A stretch of DNA of 64,000 nt, taken from contig NZ_JARGYC010000002.1 in NCBI RefSeq assembly GCF_029168335.1, forward strand, positions 80,799 to 144,798, in the 5' to 3' direction. This DNA comes from Psychromarinibacter sediminicola (GTDB lineage: Bacteria; Pseudomonadota; Alphaproteobacteria; Rhodobacterales; Rhodobacteraceae). A program made the translations under genes and the position numbers. The notes below the pieces were generated by a model. It saw only the letters and a list, made by a program, of their open reading frames with translations. It did no database searches and had not been told where the DNA came from. Shown here in pieces: positions 28,456 to 36,814 of the stretch. How positions within the stretch are numbered: position 1 is the stretch's first letter; each line of letters starts with the position of its first letter.

Positions 28456-29420
28456 TTCGCCAGCGCATCCTCCCGCGCCTCATCCGCTTCCTCGGCCGGG
28501 TAGAGCAGCGCATCCTCCGGCTCGATCAACGTGTCGAACCCTTCCGGCAGGCCCTCTTCCGGCACCTTGGCGGGGTACATCCAGTTGGTCGTCGGAATGA
28601 TGCTCTGGAATGCGTCGCTCAGCATGAATTCAAGGAAGTCGTCGGCCAGCTCCGGCTGATCCGAGGCGGCCAGTTTCCCCGCGACCTCGACCTGCAAATA
28701 ATGCCCCTCGGAAAACGCCGCGGCGGCCTTCGTCGGGTCGTCCTCCGAGATCAGGTGATAGGCCGGCGACGTGGTGTAGCTCAGCACCATGTCCGCCTCG
28801 CCGTCGAGGAACAGGCCGTAGGCCTCCGACCAGCCCTTCGTCACCGTCAGGATGTTGTCGGCCATCGCCTGCCACCAGGCTTCGGACTCGGCGCCGAACA
28901 CGGCCTCGGCCCACATCAGAAGGCCCAGACCCGGCGTCGAGGTGCGCGGATCCTGGATGATGACGCTCACGTCGCTTTCGGCCAGCTCGGCGAGGCTGCC
29001 GGGAACGTCCTCCAGCGCGGTGTCGTGGACGAAGGCGAAATAGCCCCAGTCATAGGGCACGAATAGCGGGTCGTCCCATGCGATGGGCAGGTCCAGCCCC
29101 GACGGGTCGATGCCATGCGGCGCGAACAGGCCGGTCTCGGCGGCATCGGCCGTCAGGTTGGTATCGAGCCCCAGGATCACGTCGGCCTCGCTGCGTTCGC
29201 CTTCCAGCTTCGCCCGCGCCAGCAGAGCGGCCCCGTCGCCCGCGCCGACCAGCTGCAGGTCGCAGCCGCAGGTCGCCTCGAACGCCTCCTCGATCTGCGG
29301 GCCGGGGCCCCAGTCGGTGACGAAGCTGTCATAGGTCAGTACGCGCAGCACCGGCTGGTCCTGTGCCATCGCGGGCGCGGCCAGAGCCAGCAGGCCGGCT
29401 GTCATGACGGGAAGTCTCAT
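28431..29420 (-). CDS. thiB: Thiamine-binding periplasmic protein ThiB
   Basis: Periplasmic binding protein of 329 residues. The signal peptide ends near APAMAQDQP, then VLRVLTYDSFVTDWGPGP matches the ThiB start, and YDWGYFAFVHD and YTTSPAYH fit the ligand pocket. The start is the ATG at 29420 behind AAGGAGG. It is the first gene after the TPP riboswitch, so it should be turned off when cellular TPP is high. Confidence 0.95.
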   Translation of the reverse strand: MRLPVMTAGLLALAAPAMAQDQPVLRVLTYDSFVTDWGPGPQIEEAFEATCGCDLQLVGAGDGAALLARAKLEGERSEADVILGLDTNLTADAAETGLFAPHGIDPSGLDLPIAWDDPLFVPYDWGYFAFVHDTALEDVPGSLAELAESDVSVIIQDPRTSTPGLGLLMWAEAVFGAESEAWWQAMADNILTVTKGWSEAYGLFLDGEADMVLSYTTSPAYHLISEDDPTKAAAAFSEGHYLQVEVAGKLAASDQPELADDFLEFMLSDAFQSIIPTTNWMYPAKVPEEGLPEGFDTLIEPEDALLYPAEEADEAREDALAKWLAALAR

Positions 29421-29465
29421 GATGTCCTCCTTTGCGACGGATCGGGTCAGTCTGGAGGTCATCCA

Positions 29466-29555
29466 ACCTTCCCTCCGCCGGTGTTAACCGGTTCAGGTTC
29501 GACGGGTTCGCATGTCGCATCTCAGCCCCTGTCCGGGGCACCCCGAGGTGGTCGA
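29466..29555 (-). promoter_or_regulatory. TPP (THI-element) riboswitch controlling thiBPQ
   Basis: On the minus strand the conserved core is clear: CTCGGGGTGCC, then GGGGCTGAGATGCG, then GAACCTGAACCGGTTAACAC and CCGGCGGAGGGA. These are the pyrimidine- and pyrophosphate-sensing arms of the TPP riboswitch, in order and correctly spaced. It ends about 45 bases upstream of thiB, consistent with control of thiBPQ by TPP. The exact ends are approximate. Confidence 0.95.
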
Positions 29556-29833
29556 GACCCTAGCGCGCGGCCCCGCCCCCGGCAAGGGCGCCGCATCGAG
29601 ACGCCCATAGGCGCAGGTCAGGGGCGCGGTTGAATTGCGCAGCAAAAGCATGCAATCATCATGTTTATGACGGTCGCACTGAACGCCGCATCGGATCATC
29701 GCGCCGCCCGCGGCCTTCGGGGTCGCGCGACCCGCGGTGCGGAGTTGGACAGACCGCGCGACCCGCTTACATGAACCGCCTTGGCATCGCGCCCAGACCG
29801 CGTTGCCTCCACCCGCGAACAAGGGACGGCCCG
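29556..29833. other. Divergent intergenic region between the thiB riboswitch and the MFS gene
   Basis: Non-coding stretch that must contain the thiBPQ promoter on the minus strand and the MFS promoter on the plus strand. A locally A/T-rich patch near 29640-29670 is the best candidate for a promoter. I saw no convincing paired -35/-10 elements. Confidence 0.4.
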
Positions 29834-31024
29834 ATGGATATCCTCCGCGACCCCCGCGCGATCGCGCTGTTGCTGGCGGCCTCGCTGACCATCATGTCGA
29901 ACGCGACGATCAGCCCGTCCCTGCCGGGGATCGAGGCGGCCTTCGCCGACACGCCGAATGCCGGGCTCTTGACCCGTCTTCTGGTGACCGCGCCCGCGCT
30001 GCTGATCGCCATCGCCGCGCCTTTCGCGGGCATCGCCGCCGACCGGTTCGGCCGCAAGCGCCAGCTGCTGGCCGGCGTGGCTCTGTTCGCCGTTGCGGGC
30101 AGCGCCGGGCTGTGGCTGGGCGACCTCTATGCCATCCTGGCCAGCCGGCTGATCCTCGGGCTGGCGGTCGCGGCGGTGATGACGTCGCAGGCGGCGCTGC
30201 TGGGCGACATCTTCAACCCCGAACAGCGCGGCCGCTTCATGGGCTACCAGATGGCGGCGGTGAATTTCGGCGGCTTCCTGTTCATCGCGCTGGCCGGCTG
30301 GCTGGCGGGCATCTGGGCGCTGCTGCCCTTCGCGCTCTACGCCGTGGCGCTTCTCTACCTGCCGTTCCTGTCCAGGACCCTGCCCGACAGCCGCGGCGGC
30401 GCGGCGCCCTCCGGCGGCGCGATGCCCGAAGGCGACGGCAGCCAGGGCTGGTTCCTGATCCTGGCCTTTGTGATCTTCCTGTCGGGTCTGACCTTCATCC
30501 TGTTCTACGTGATGCCGACGCAGATCCCCTATTTCCTGGCCGATACGGGGCACGCAGACCCGTCGACCAGCGGCGCGGTGATGGCCTGCGTCGTGCTGGC
30601 GGCGGGGACCGTCTCGCTGTTCTTCGGGTGGATCCGGCGGCGGCTGGGGCGCGGCGGGACGCCGGCCACGGGATTTGCCGTCATGGGGGCGGGGTTCTGG
30701 GTGCTGCACTCGGCGACGACCGTGCCGCTCTTCTTCGGCGCGGCGCTTCTGGTCGGCGCGGGGCTGGGCCTTGCCATTCCGAATTTCATCGCCATCGCGC
30801 TGGACGTGGCGCCGGCGCATCGGCGGGGGACGGTGAGCGGGGCGATCACCACCTCGATCTTCCTGGGGCAGTTCATCTCGCCCCTCGTCAGCCAGCCGCT
30901 GATCGACAGCTTCGGCTACCGTGTCACCTTCGAGGCCGCGGCGATCGCGCTTGCCGTGATCGTTCCCTTCGTCGCGCTTGGCCTGCGCCGGCCGCGCGGC
31001 GGCTATGCCGAGGATCCCGCCTGA
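29834..31024 (+). CDS. MFS transporter, Bcr/CflA drug-resistance type
   Basis: Major facilitator protein of 396 residues with twelve predicted helices. The motif A region reads GIAADRFGRKRQLLAG, and helix 1 carries IMSNATISPSLPGIEAAF, typical of Bcr/CflA and related proton-driven exporters. The ATG at 29834 gives a short cytoplasmic N-terminus; open sequence upstream is not homologous. It precedes aroC on the same strand with a 63-base gap. The exported compound is unknown. Confidence 0.87.
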   Translation: MDILRDPRAIALLLAASLTIMSNATISPSLPGIEAAFADTPNAGLLTRLLVTAPALLIAIAAPFAGIAADRFGRKRQLLAGVALFAVAGSAGLWLGDLYAILASRLILGLAVAAVMTSQAALLGDIFNPEQRGRFMGYQMAAVNFGGFLFIALAGWLAGIWALLPFALYAVALLYLPFLSRTLPDSRGGAAPSGGAMPEGDGSQGWFLILAFVIFLSGLTFILFYVMPTQIPYFLADTGHADPSTSGAVMACVVLAAGTVSLFFGWIRRRLGRGGTPATGFAVMGAGFWVLHSATTVPLFFGAALLVGAGLGLAIPNFIAIALDVAPAHRRGTVSGAITTSIFLGQFISPLVSQPLIDSFGYRVTFEAAAIALAVIVPFVALGLRRPRGGYAEDPA

Positions 31025-31087
31025 GGCGCGGAGCCCCTTCCATCCGGCCGGCTCCCGCTCTACACCGCTGCCGCGGAGGGACGGCCC

Positions 31088-32203
31088 ATGAGCTTCAACA
31101 CGTTCGGACACCTGTTCCGGGTCACGACCTGGGGCGAAAGCCACGGCCCCGCGCTGGGCGCGACGATCGACGGCTGCCCGCCCGGGGTGCCGCTGGATGC
31201 GTCGATGCTGCAGCGCTGGCTCGACCGCCGCAAACCGGGGCAGTCGAAATTCACGACCCAGCGGCGCGAGGCCGACGAGGTGGAGATCCTCTCCGGCGTC
31301 TTCGAGGGCATGACCACCGGCACGCCGATCCAGCTGATGATCCGCAACACCGACCAGCGGTCGAAGGATTACGGCGACATCGCCGAGAAGTTCCGCCCCG
31401 GGCATGCCGACATCACCTACTGGCAGAAATACGGCATCCGCGACTATCGCGGCGGCGGCCGGTCGTCGGCCCGCGAAACCGCCGCGCGGGTGGCTGCCGG
31501 CGGTGTCGCGCGCGAGGCGTTGCGCGCGCTGGTGCCGGGCTGCGCGATCACCGGCTACATGGTGCGGATGGGCGAGAAGCAGATCGACCGCGCCGCCTTC
31601 GACGCCGAGGAGATCGAGCGGAATCCGTTCTGGGTGCCCGATGCGCAGGCGGCGAAGGACTGGGCCGATTACCTGGGCGAGCTGCGCAAGTCCGGCTCGT
31701 CCGTCGGCGCCGCCATCGAGGTGGTCGCGCAGGGCATGCCGCCCTGCCTCGGCGCCCCGGTCTACGCCAAGCTCGACACCGAGCTGGCCGCGGCGATGAT
31801 GTCGATCAACGCGGTGAAGGGCGTGGAGATCGGCGAGGGCATGGAAGCGGCGGGCCTGACGGGCGAGGCCAACGCCGACGAGATCTACATGGGCAATGAC
31901 GGCCGGCCCCGGTTCAACTCGAACCACGCGGGCGGCATCCTGGGCGGCATCTCCACCGGCCAGGACATCGTCGTGCGTTTCGCGGTGAAGCCCACCAGTT
32001 CGATCCTGACGCCGCGCCGCACCATCGACAAGCAGGGGCAGGAGACCGAGATCGTCACCAAGGGCCGCCACGACCCCTGTGTCGGCATCCGTGCCGTGCC
32101 GGTGGGCGAGGCGATGATGGCCTGCGTGCTGCTCGACCACTTGCTGCTGGATCGGGCGCAGACCGGCGGCGTGCGGGGCGCCATCGGCCCCGACGCGGGC
32201 TGA
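31088..32203 (+). CDS. aroC: Chorismate synthase
   Basis: Final shikimate-pathway enzyme, converting EPSP to chorismate with reduced FMN. It has 371 residues, with the family start [50 protein letters not shown] and the C-terminal [11 protein letters not shown] block. The ATG is preceded by GGAGGGACGGCCC. The stop is one base before the next start, so the AEC transporter is probably co-transcribed. Confidence 0.97.
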   Translation: MSFNTFGHLFRVTTWGESHGPALGATIDGCPPGVPLDASMLQRWLDRRKPGQSKFTTQRREADEVEILSGVFEGMTTGTPIQLMIRNTDQRSKDYGDIAEKFRPGHADITYWQKYGIRDYRGGGRSSARETAARVAAGGVAREALRALVPGCAITGYMVRMGEKQIDRAAFDAEEIERNPFWVPDAQAAKDWADYLGELRKSGSSVGAAIEVVAQGMPPCLGAPVYAKLDTELAAAMMSINAVKGVEIGEGMEAAGLTGEANADEIYMGNDGRPRFNSNHAGGILGGISTGQDIVVRFAVKPTSSILTPRRTIDKQGQETEIVTKGRHDPCVGIRAVPVGEAMMACVLLDHLLLDRAQTGGVRGAIGPDAG

Positions 32204-32204
32204 C

Positions 32205-33146
32205 ATGCTGCAGGTTCTGGGGATCACCGCGCCGATCTTCGGAGCCATCGCCATCGGCTATGCGGTCACGGCGCGCGGGCTGTTCTCTCCCGCCGACATG
32301 CGGGTGTTTGGCAGGTACGTGCTGAACATCGCCTTCCCCGCGCTGCTGTTCAACGCCGTGGCGACGCGAGAGCTGGGCGACATCCTGCACCCCGGCTATC
32401 TGACGGCCATCGCGGCAGGCGGGCTGGCGACGATGGCCCTGACCTATGCCGCGCTCTCGGCGCTGGGCACCGGCCGGGCGCGGCGGGCCATTGCCGTGCT
32501 GGGCGTCTCAATGCCCAATTCCGCCTATATCGGCTATCCGATCATGCTGCTCGCCCTGCCGGAGCGGGCGGGGCAGGTCCTGGCGCTGAATTTCCTCGTC
32601 GAGAATTTCCTGATCCTGCCCATCGGGCTCGCACTGCTGGAGTTCTCGCGCCCGCAGCAGGGTCGGGGTCTGTTGGCGGTCCTCGGCCGCATCCTGTGGC
32701 AGGTCCTGTCGAAGCCCTTCGTCATCGGCCTGCTGCTGGGGCTGGTCGTGTCGCTTCTGCAGCTGCCGGTCCCGGCGCCGCTGACGCGCCTGCTGGAGAT
32801 CCTCGCCACGTCGGCCAGCGCGATCGCGCTGGTGGTGATCGGTGGCTCGCTGTACGGCCTGTCGCTTCGGGGCAACCGCGCGCTGGCGGTGCAGATCGCC
32901 ATCGGCAAGCTGGCGCTGCATCCGGCGATGGTGGCGCTGGCGACGCTCCTGATCCCGGCACTCGGGCTGGGCCTGCCGGCGGACCTGACGGCGGCCGTGA
33001 TCCTCTCGGCCGCGATGCCGATGGTGGCTATCTACACGGTCCTGGCGCAGCCCTACGGGCATGGCGGCATCGCCTCCATCGCGATGCTGCTGGCAACGAC
33101 GGCGTCGTTCTTCACCCTCTCGGCGCTGCTCGCGGTCCTGTTCTGA
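32205..33146 (+). CDS. AEC-family (auxin efflux carrier-like) transporter
   Basis: Inner-membrane carrier of 313 residues with ten predicted helices in two halves, the layout of AEC/MdcF-type permeases for small organic acids. Conserved pieces include NIAFPALLFNAVATRE, GVSMPNSAYIGYPI and AAMPMVAIYTVLA. It is nearly contiguous with aroC. The direction and substrate of transport are not determined by sequence. Confidence 0.88.
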   Translation: MLQVLGITAPIFGAIAIGYAVTARGLFSPADMRVFGRYVLNIAFPALLFNAVATRELGDILHPGYLTAIAAGGLATMALTYAALSALGTGRARRAIAVLGVSMPNSAYIGYPIMLLALPERAGQVLALNFLVENFLILPIGLALLEFSRPQQGRGLLAVLGRILWQVLSKPFVIGLLLGLVVSLLQLPVPAPLTRLLEILATSASAIALVVIGGSLYGLSLRGNRALAVQIAIGKLALHPAMVALATLLIPALGLGLPADLTAAVILSAAMPMVAIYTVLAQPYGHGGIASIAMLLATTASFFTLSALLAVLF

Positions 33147-33217
33147 CGATTGAACCGCTTCACAGCCAGGCCCGACTCATGCAGGCTGGACCGCATTCAA
33201 GAGAGGGGACTTTTCCT

Positions 33218-34201
33218 GTGGCAGACTTTTCGTTCTCGACATCCATGGCGGTGATGCGCAAGACCGCGCCGTTCGTGATCTTCCGCATGGCCGTCTATTT
33301 CGGCATCGCCGTGGCCTATGTGCTGGTCACCGGCACCGGTGCCGGGCTCGGCTGGGGCGTGGGCGCCTTCGGCGACACCGACTTCCAGGCCACGACCACG
33401 ATGTGGGGCGGCGTCATCGGCTTCGGCGCGACGGCGGCCGTGATCTACTTTCTGCGCGAATACATCCTCTACATGGTCAAGGCCGGGCATATCGCGGTCA
33501 TGGTGGAATATCTCGACGGCCGCCCCCTGCCCGAGGGGCGCGGCCAGATCGAGCATGCGCAGGCCGTGGTGAAGGAACGCTTCGGTCAGGCCAACGCGCT
33601 GTTCGCCCTGGACCAGATCGTGAAGGGCGTGCTGCGGGCGGTGCTGGGGCTGGTCCACGGGCTTGCCTCGATCCTGCCGATCCCCGGACTCGACGGGCTG
33701 ATGCGGGTGGTGCGGGCGTTCCTGAAGGTCGCGGTGGGACTGCTGGACGAGGTCATCCTCGGCCACCTGATCCGCACCGGCAGCGACAATCCCTGGGCCG
33801 GCGGGCGCGACGCGCTGGTGCTCTACGCGCAGAACGCCAAGCCGATGCTGGTGAACGCCGCGTGGATCGCGCTGGCCTCCTACATCCTGTCCTTCGTCGT
33901 CTTCCTGGTGATGCTGGCGCCGGCGGCCGCCGTGGTCTGGATGATCCCCGGCGCGTGGTCGGCGGGCGGCTTCGTCTTTGCGCTGCTCTTCGCCTGGGCG
34001 GTGAAGGCGGCGCTGATCGAGCCCTTCGCCATCGCCTGCCTGCTGCAAGCCTATGCCAGGATCACCGACGGCCAGACGCCCGATCCGGGCTGGGCCGCCA
34101 AGCTGGACGACGTGTCGGGCAAGTTCCGCGAGATGGGCGCGAAGGCGGCCAACTGGGCCACGGGGGGACGGGCCGCCTCGACCGCCCCCGCGGCCGGCTG
34201 A
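33218..34201 (+). CDS. Uncharacterised integral membrane protein
   Basis: Membrane protein of about 327 residues with an N-terminal and a C-terminal group of hydrophobic helices, separated by a region containing GQIEHAQAVVKERFGQANALFALDQIVKG and a further amphipathic stretch. It ends in a soluble tail rich in Ala and Lys. A GTG start with AGAGGGGAC eight bases ahead is preferred; an in-frame ATG at 33179 is possible. Similar proteins occur widely in Rhodobacterales, with no function I can name. It is convergent with the SDR gene. Confidence 0.75.
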   Translation: MADFSFSTSMAVMRKTAPFVIFRMAVYFGIAVAYVLVTGTGAGLGWGVGAFGDTDFQATTTMWGGVIGFGATAAVIYFLREYILYMVKAGHIAVMVEYLDGRPLPEGRGQIEHAQAVVKERFGQANALFALDQIVKGVLRAVLGLVHGLASILPIPGLDGLMRVVRAFLKVAVGLLDEVILGHLIRTGSDNPWAGGRDALVLYAQNAKPMLVNAAWIALASYILSFVVFLVMLAPAAAVVWMIPGAWSAGGFVFALLFAWAVKAALIEPFAIACLLQAYARITDGQTPDPGWAAKLDDVSGKFREMGAKAANWATGGRAASTAPAAG

Positions 34202-34209
34202 TCGGAGAG

Positions 34210-34233
34210 CGCCCGGCCCCTCGCGGCCGGGCG
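34210..34233. terminator. Hairpin between convergent genes
   Basis: A perfect 9-base stem (CGCCCGGCC with GGCCGGGCG) and a 6-base loop in the 42-base gap between two convergent genes. There is no T-tract on either side, so it is a candidate bidirectional transcript end rather than a classical terminator. Confidence 0.5.
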
Positions 34234-34243
34234 GCCCCCGGGC

Positions 34244-35017
34244 TCACAGCGAGGCGGTAATCCCGCCGTCCACGAACAGCACCTGCCCGTTCACGAAGCT
34301 CGCCGCATCCGAGCACAGGAACACGCATGCGCCGACCAGTTCTTCGACCCGCCCCCACCGGCCGGCGGGCGTGCGCTTTTCCAACCAGCCGCAGAACTCC
34401 GGGTCGTTCACCAGCGCCGCGTTCAGCGGCGTGTCGAAATAGCCCGGCGCGATGGCGTTGCAGGTCAGCCCGTGCCGCGCCCAGTCGGTCGCCATCCCCT
34501 TGGTCAGGTTGGCGACCGCGCCCTTGGTGGCCGTGTAGGGCGCGATACCGGGGCGGGCGAGCGCCGTCTGCACGCTGGCGATATTGACGATCCAGCCGCG
34601 CCCGCGCCCGATCATGTGCCGCGCCGCCGCCTGGCCCGCGTGGTAGACGCTGGCGATGTTGGTCTGCAGCAGCGCCTCGAACCGGTCGGGCGGGAAATCC
34701 TCCAGCGGCGCGCGGTGCTGCATCCCGGCATTGTTCACCAGGATGTCGATGGCGCCGGTCGCCTGCTCCATGCCGTCGATGGCGTCGCGGACCGCTTCGT
34801 GATCCGTCACATCGAAGGGCAGCGTCAGCGGCGCGTGCCCCTCTTCCCGCAGCGCGTCGGCCGCAGCTTCCAGCCTGCCGACGTCGCGCCCGTTCAGCAC
34901 GACCTCGGCGCCGGCCCCGGCCAGCCCGCGCGCCAGGGCAAAACCGATGCCCTGCGACGAGCCGGTGATCAAGGCGCGGCGGCCGCTCAGATCGAAGAGT
35001 GTCGACGTCCCTGGCAT
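34244..35017 (-). CDS. SDR-family NAD(P)-dependent oxidoreductase
   Basis: Classical short-chain dehydrogenase of 257 residues. Cofactor motif TGSSQGIGFALA near residue 18, NNAG at about 93, catalytic Ser in NIASVQ and YTATK for the Tyr-Lys pair; the C-terminus VNGQVLFVDGGITASL is typical. The sequence resembles gluconate 5-dehydrogenase/2-deoxy-D-gluconate dehydrogenase-like SDRs, but the substrate cannot be assigned. Confidence 0.9.
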   Translation of the reverse strand: MPGTSTLFDLSGRRALITGSSQGIGFALARGLAGAGAEVVLNGRDVGRLEAAADALREEGHAPLTLPFDVTDHEAVRDAIDGMEQATGAIDILVNNAGMQHRAPLEDFPPDRFEALLQTNIASVYHAGQAAARHMIGRGRGWIVNIASVQTALARPGIAPYTATKGAVANLTKGMATDWARHGLTCNAIAPGYFDTPLNAALVNDPEFCGWLEKRTPAGRWGRVEELVGACVFLCSDAASFVNGQVLFVDGGITASL

Positions 35018-35075
35018 CGCGTGTCCCTTCCAGCATTCCTTGTCGCGGGAGCGGCCGGTGGGACGGCCGGGCGGC

Positions 35076-35549
35076 TCATTGGCCGGCCTGCTCCATCGCG
35101 GTGCGCTCTTTCTGCATCTCGCGGACCTGCGGATCCCACTGAGATTTTATGTAGGCCAGTACATGCCAGATTTCCTGGTCGCTCAACACGTCCTCGAAGG
35201 CGGGCATGCCGCTGGCGAAATCGGTCACCCCGCGCCGGCGCAGCGCTTCCTGCCCGCCAAGCTTCGTATAGGTGAACAACACCCCGTCCCCGTGGTGCCA
35301 GGTATGGCCGGTCTCGTCGTGCGGCGGCGCGGGCAGGACGCCGTCCTCGCCGGGCTGGCGCCAGTTCGGCTGCCCCTCCAGCCTTGCGCCGTGGCAACTG
35401 GCGCAGTGCTCGGCATAGAGCGTCTCGCCCAGCGCCGGATCGGCGGAGTCGGGCTGGGTCATCGTGTTCGATTCCGCCGGCCAGCCGACCAGCACGGCCA
35501 CCAGTCCGGCGGCGGCGACAGGAATTCCGACGAGGTGTTTCCGGTTCAT
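35076..35549 (-). CDS. Membrane-anchored or exported cytochrome c
   Basis: Protein of 157 residues with an uncleaved or cleaved N-terminal hydrophobic segment (LVGIPVAAAGLVAVLVGW) and one haem motif CASCH. A Met ligand is likely in DFASGMPAFEDVLSDQEIWHVLAYIKSQW, the usual C-terminal cytochrome c helix. It probably transfers electrons in the periplasm. The start at 35549 is chosen for the signal-like N-terminus; an upstream ATG would add a few charged residues. Confidence 0.85.
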   Translation of the reverse strand: MNRKHLVGIPVAAAGLVAVLVGWPAESNTMTQPDSADPALGETLYAEHCASCHGARLEGQPNWRQPGEDGVLPAPPHDETGHTWHHGDGVLFTYTKLGGQEALRRRGVTDFASGMPAFEDVLSDQEIWHVLAYIKSQWDPQVREMQKERTAMEQAGQ

Positions 35550-35676
35550 CTGTTCTTGCCTGTTTCGCATTGATCCGACTGGGACTCCTAAGTGTTCCAG
35601 CAAGCGGAAGGTCAAGCGCAAAACGCCGTGAACCGGCAGCGGCCTCGCCCGGCAGCGCCGGGCAGGGCCAGGGATT

Positions 35677-36792
35677 TCAGACGCCGCCCCAGATCGCCTC
35701 GGCGGTCTTCACCACCAGTTCCAGCTTGCGCTTCTGATCGTCCTCGGTGATCGCGTTGCCTTCCTCGGTGGAGGCGAAGCCGCATTGCGGCGCGATGCCC
35801 AGCTGGTCGAGATCCACGTATTTGGACGCCTCGTCGAACTTGGACTTCAGCCAGTCGAGGCTTTCCAGCTCGGCCGTCTTGGTGGTGATGAAGCCCGGCA
35901 TGATCCGCTGTTTGCCCTTCGGCAGCAGCCCCAGCGGCTCCAGCCCGCCGGCGCGGTCGGTGTCGTACTCCATGAAGAAGATGTCGACGCCGGTCGAGAA
36001 GATCGCCTCGGCCGCCGCGTCATACGCGCCCTCGGCCGCATGGGTGGAGCGGAAGTTGCCGCGGCACATATGCATGCCGATCTTCATGTCGGCGGGGCGG
36101 TCCTTGATCGCCTCGCGCATCATCCAGGCATAGCGGTCGATCAGCCAGTCGGGATCCTGCCCCTGTTCCTTCTTCTCGGCGCGATGCTTCGGGTCGCAGA
36201 GATAGGCGAAGAAGATGTCGTCCATCTGCAGAAAGCGGCAGCCGGCGTCGTAGAACGCGCTCACCGCCTTCCGGTAGGTCTTGGCCAGGTCGTCGAACAG
36301 CGCCTGGGTGTCCTCCTTGTACTCCGCGACATGGATGTCCTCGGGCGCGGTGCGGAAGTGGCAGCAGGACGGGCCGGGGATCGAGATCTTCGGCACGACG
36401 CTGGTGTGGTCCTTCACGAACCGGAAGTGGTCCAGCATCGGATGGTCGTCAGGGAAGTCCAGCTTGCCGGTGATCGTCGGGTAGATCGGGCGCAGCTTGA
36501 CGCCGGCGAACTGCACGCCCTCGTCGCGCTCGTCCAGGTCCAGCCCGGTCAGCATCCCCATGAAGTCGTAGTGCCAGAACGACCGGCGTGCCTCGCCGTC
36601 GGTGACGGCTTTCAGGCCGACGTCTTCCTGCATCCTGATCAGATCCGGAATCGCCTTGTCCTCGGCGGCCTTCAGCTCTTCGGCCGAGATCGACCCTTCC
36701 TCGAAATGCTTCTTGCGGGCCTCGACCACGGATTTCGGGCGCAGCAGGCTGCCGACGTGGCCGGCGCGGAAAGGGGGCGAAAGATCGGTCAT
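35677..36792 (-). CDS. MetE C-terminal-like zinc methyl/alkyltransferase
   Basis: TIM-barrel protein of 371 residues resembling the catalytic half of cobalamin-independent methionine synthase and its paralogues, including epoxyalkane:coenzyme M transferase. Zinc ligands fit the H-x-C...C pattern: His241 and Cys243 in MHMCRGNF, Cys337 in APQCGFAS. The start GHVGSLLRP is typical of the stand-alone family. It lacks the N-terminal MetE domain, so it is probably not a normal methionine synthase. It is the last gene of the TRAP/ThDP operon, which suggests catabolic alkyl or thiol transfer (inference). Confidence 0.87.
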   Translation of the reverse strand: MTDLSPPFRAGHVGSLLRPKSVVEARKKHFEEGSISAEELKAAEDKAIPDLIRMQEDVGLKAVTDGEARRSFWHYDFMGMLTGLDLDERDEGVQFAGVKLRPIYPTITGKLDFPDDHPMLDHFRFVKDHTSVVPKISIPGPSCCHFRTAPEDIHVAEYKEDTQALFDDLAKTYRKAVSAFYDAGCRFLQMDDIFFAYLCDPKHRAEKKEQGQDPDWLIDRYAWMMREAIKDRPADMKIGMHMCRGNFRSTHAAEGAYDAAAEAIFSTGVDIFFMEYDTDRAGGLEPLGLLPKGKQRIMPGFITTKTAELESLDWLKSKFDEASKYVDLDQLGIAPQCGFASTEEGNAITEDDQKRKLELVVKTAEAIWGGV

Positions 36793-36814
36793 GCGTTTCT
36801 CCTTGTTGGGCCGG

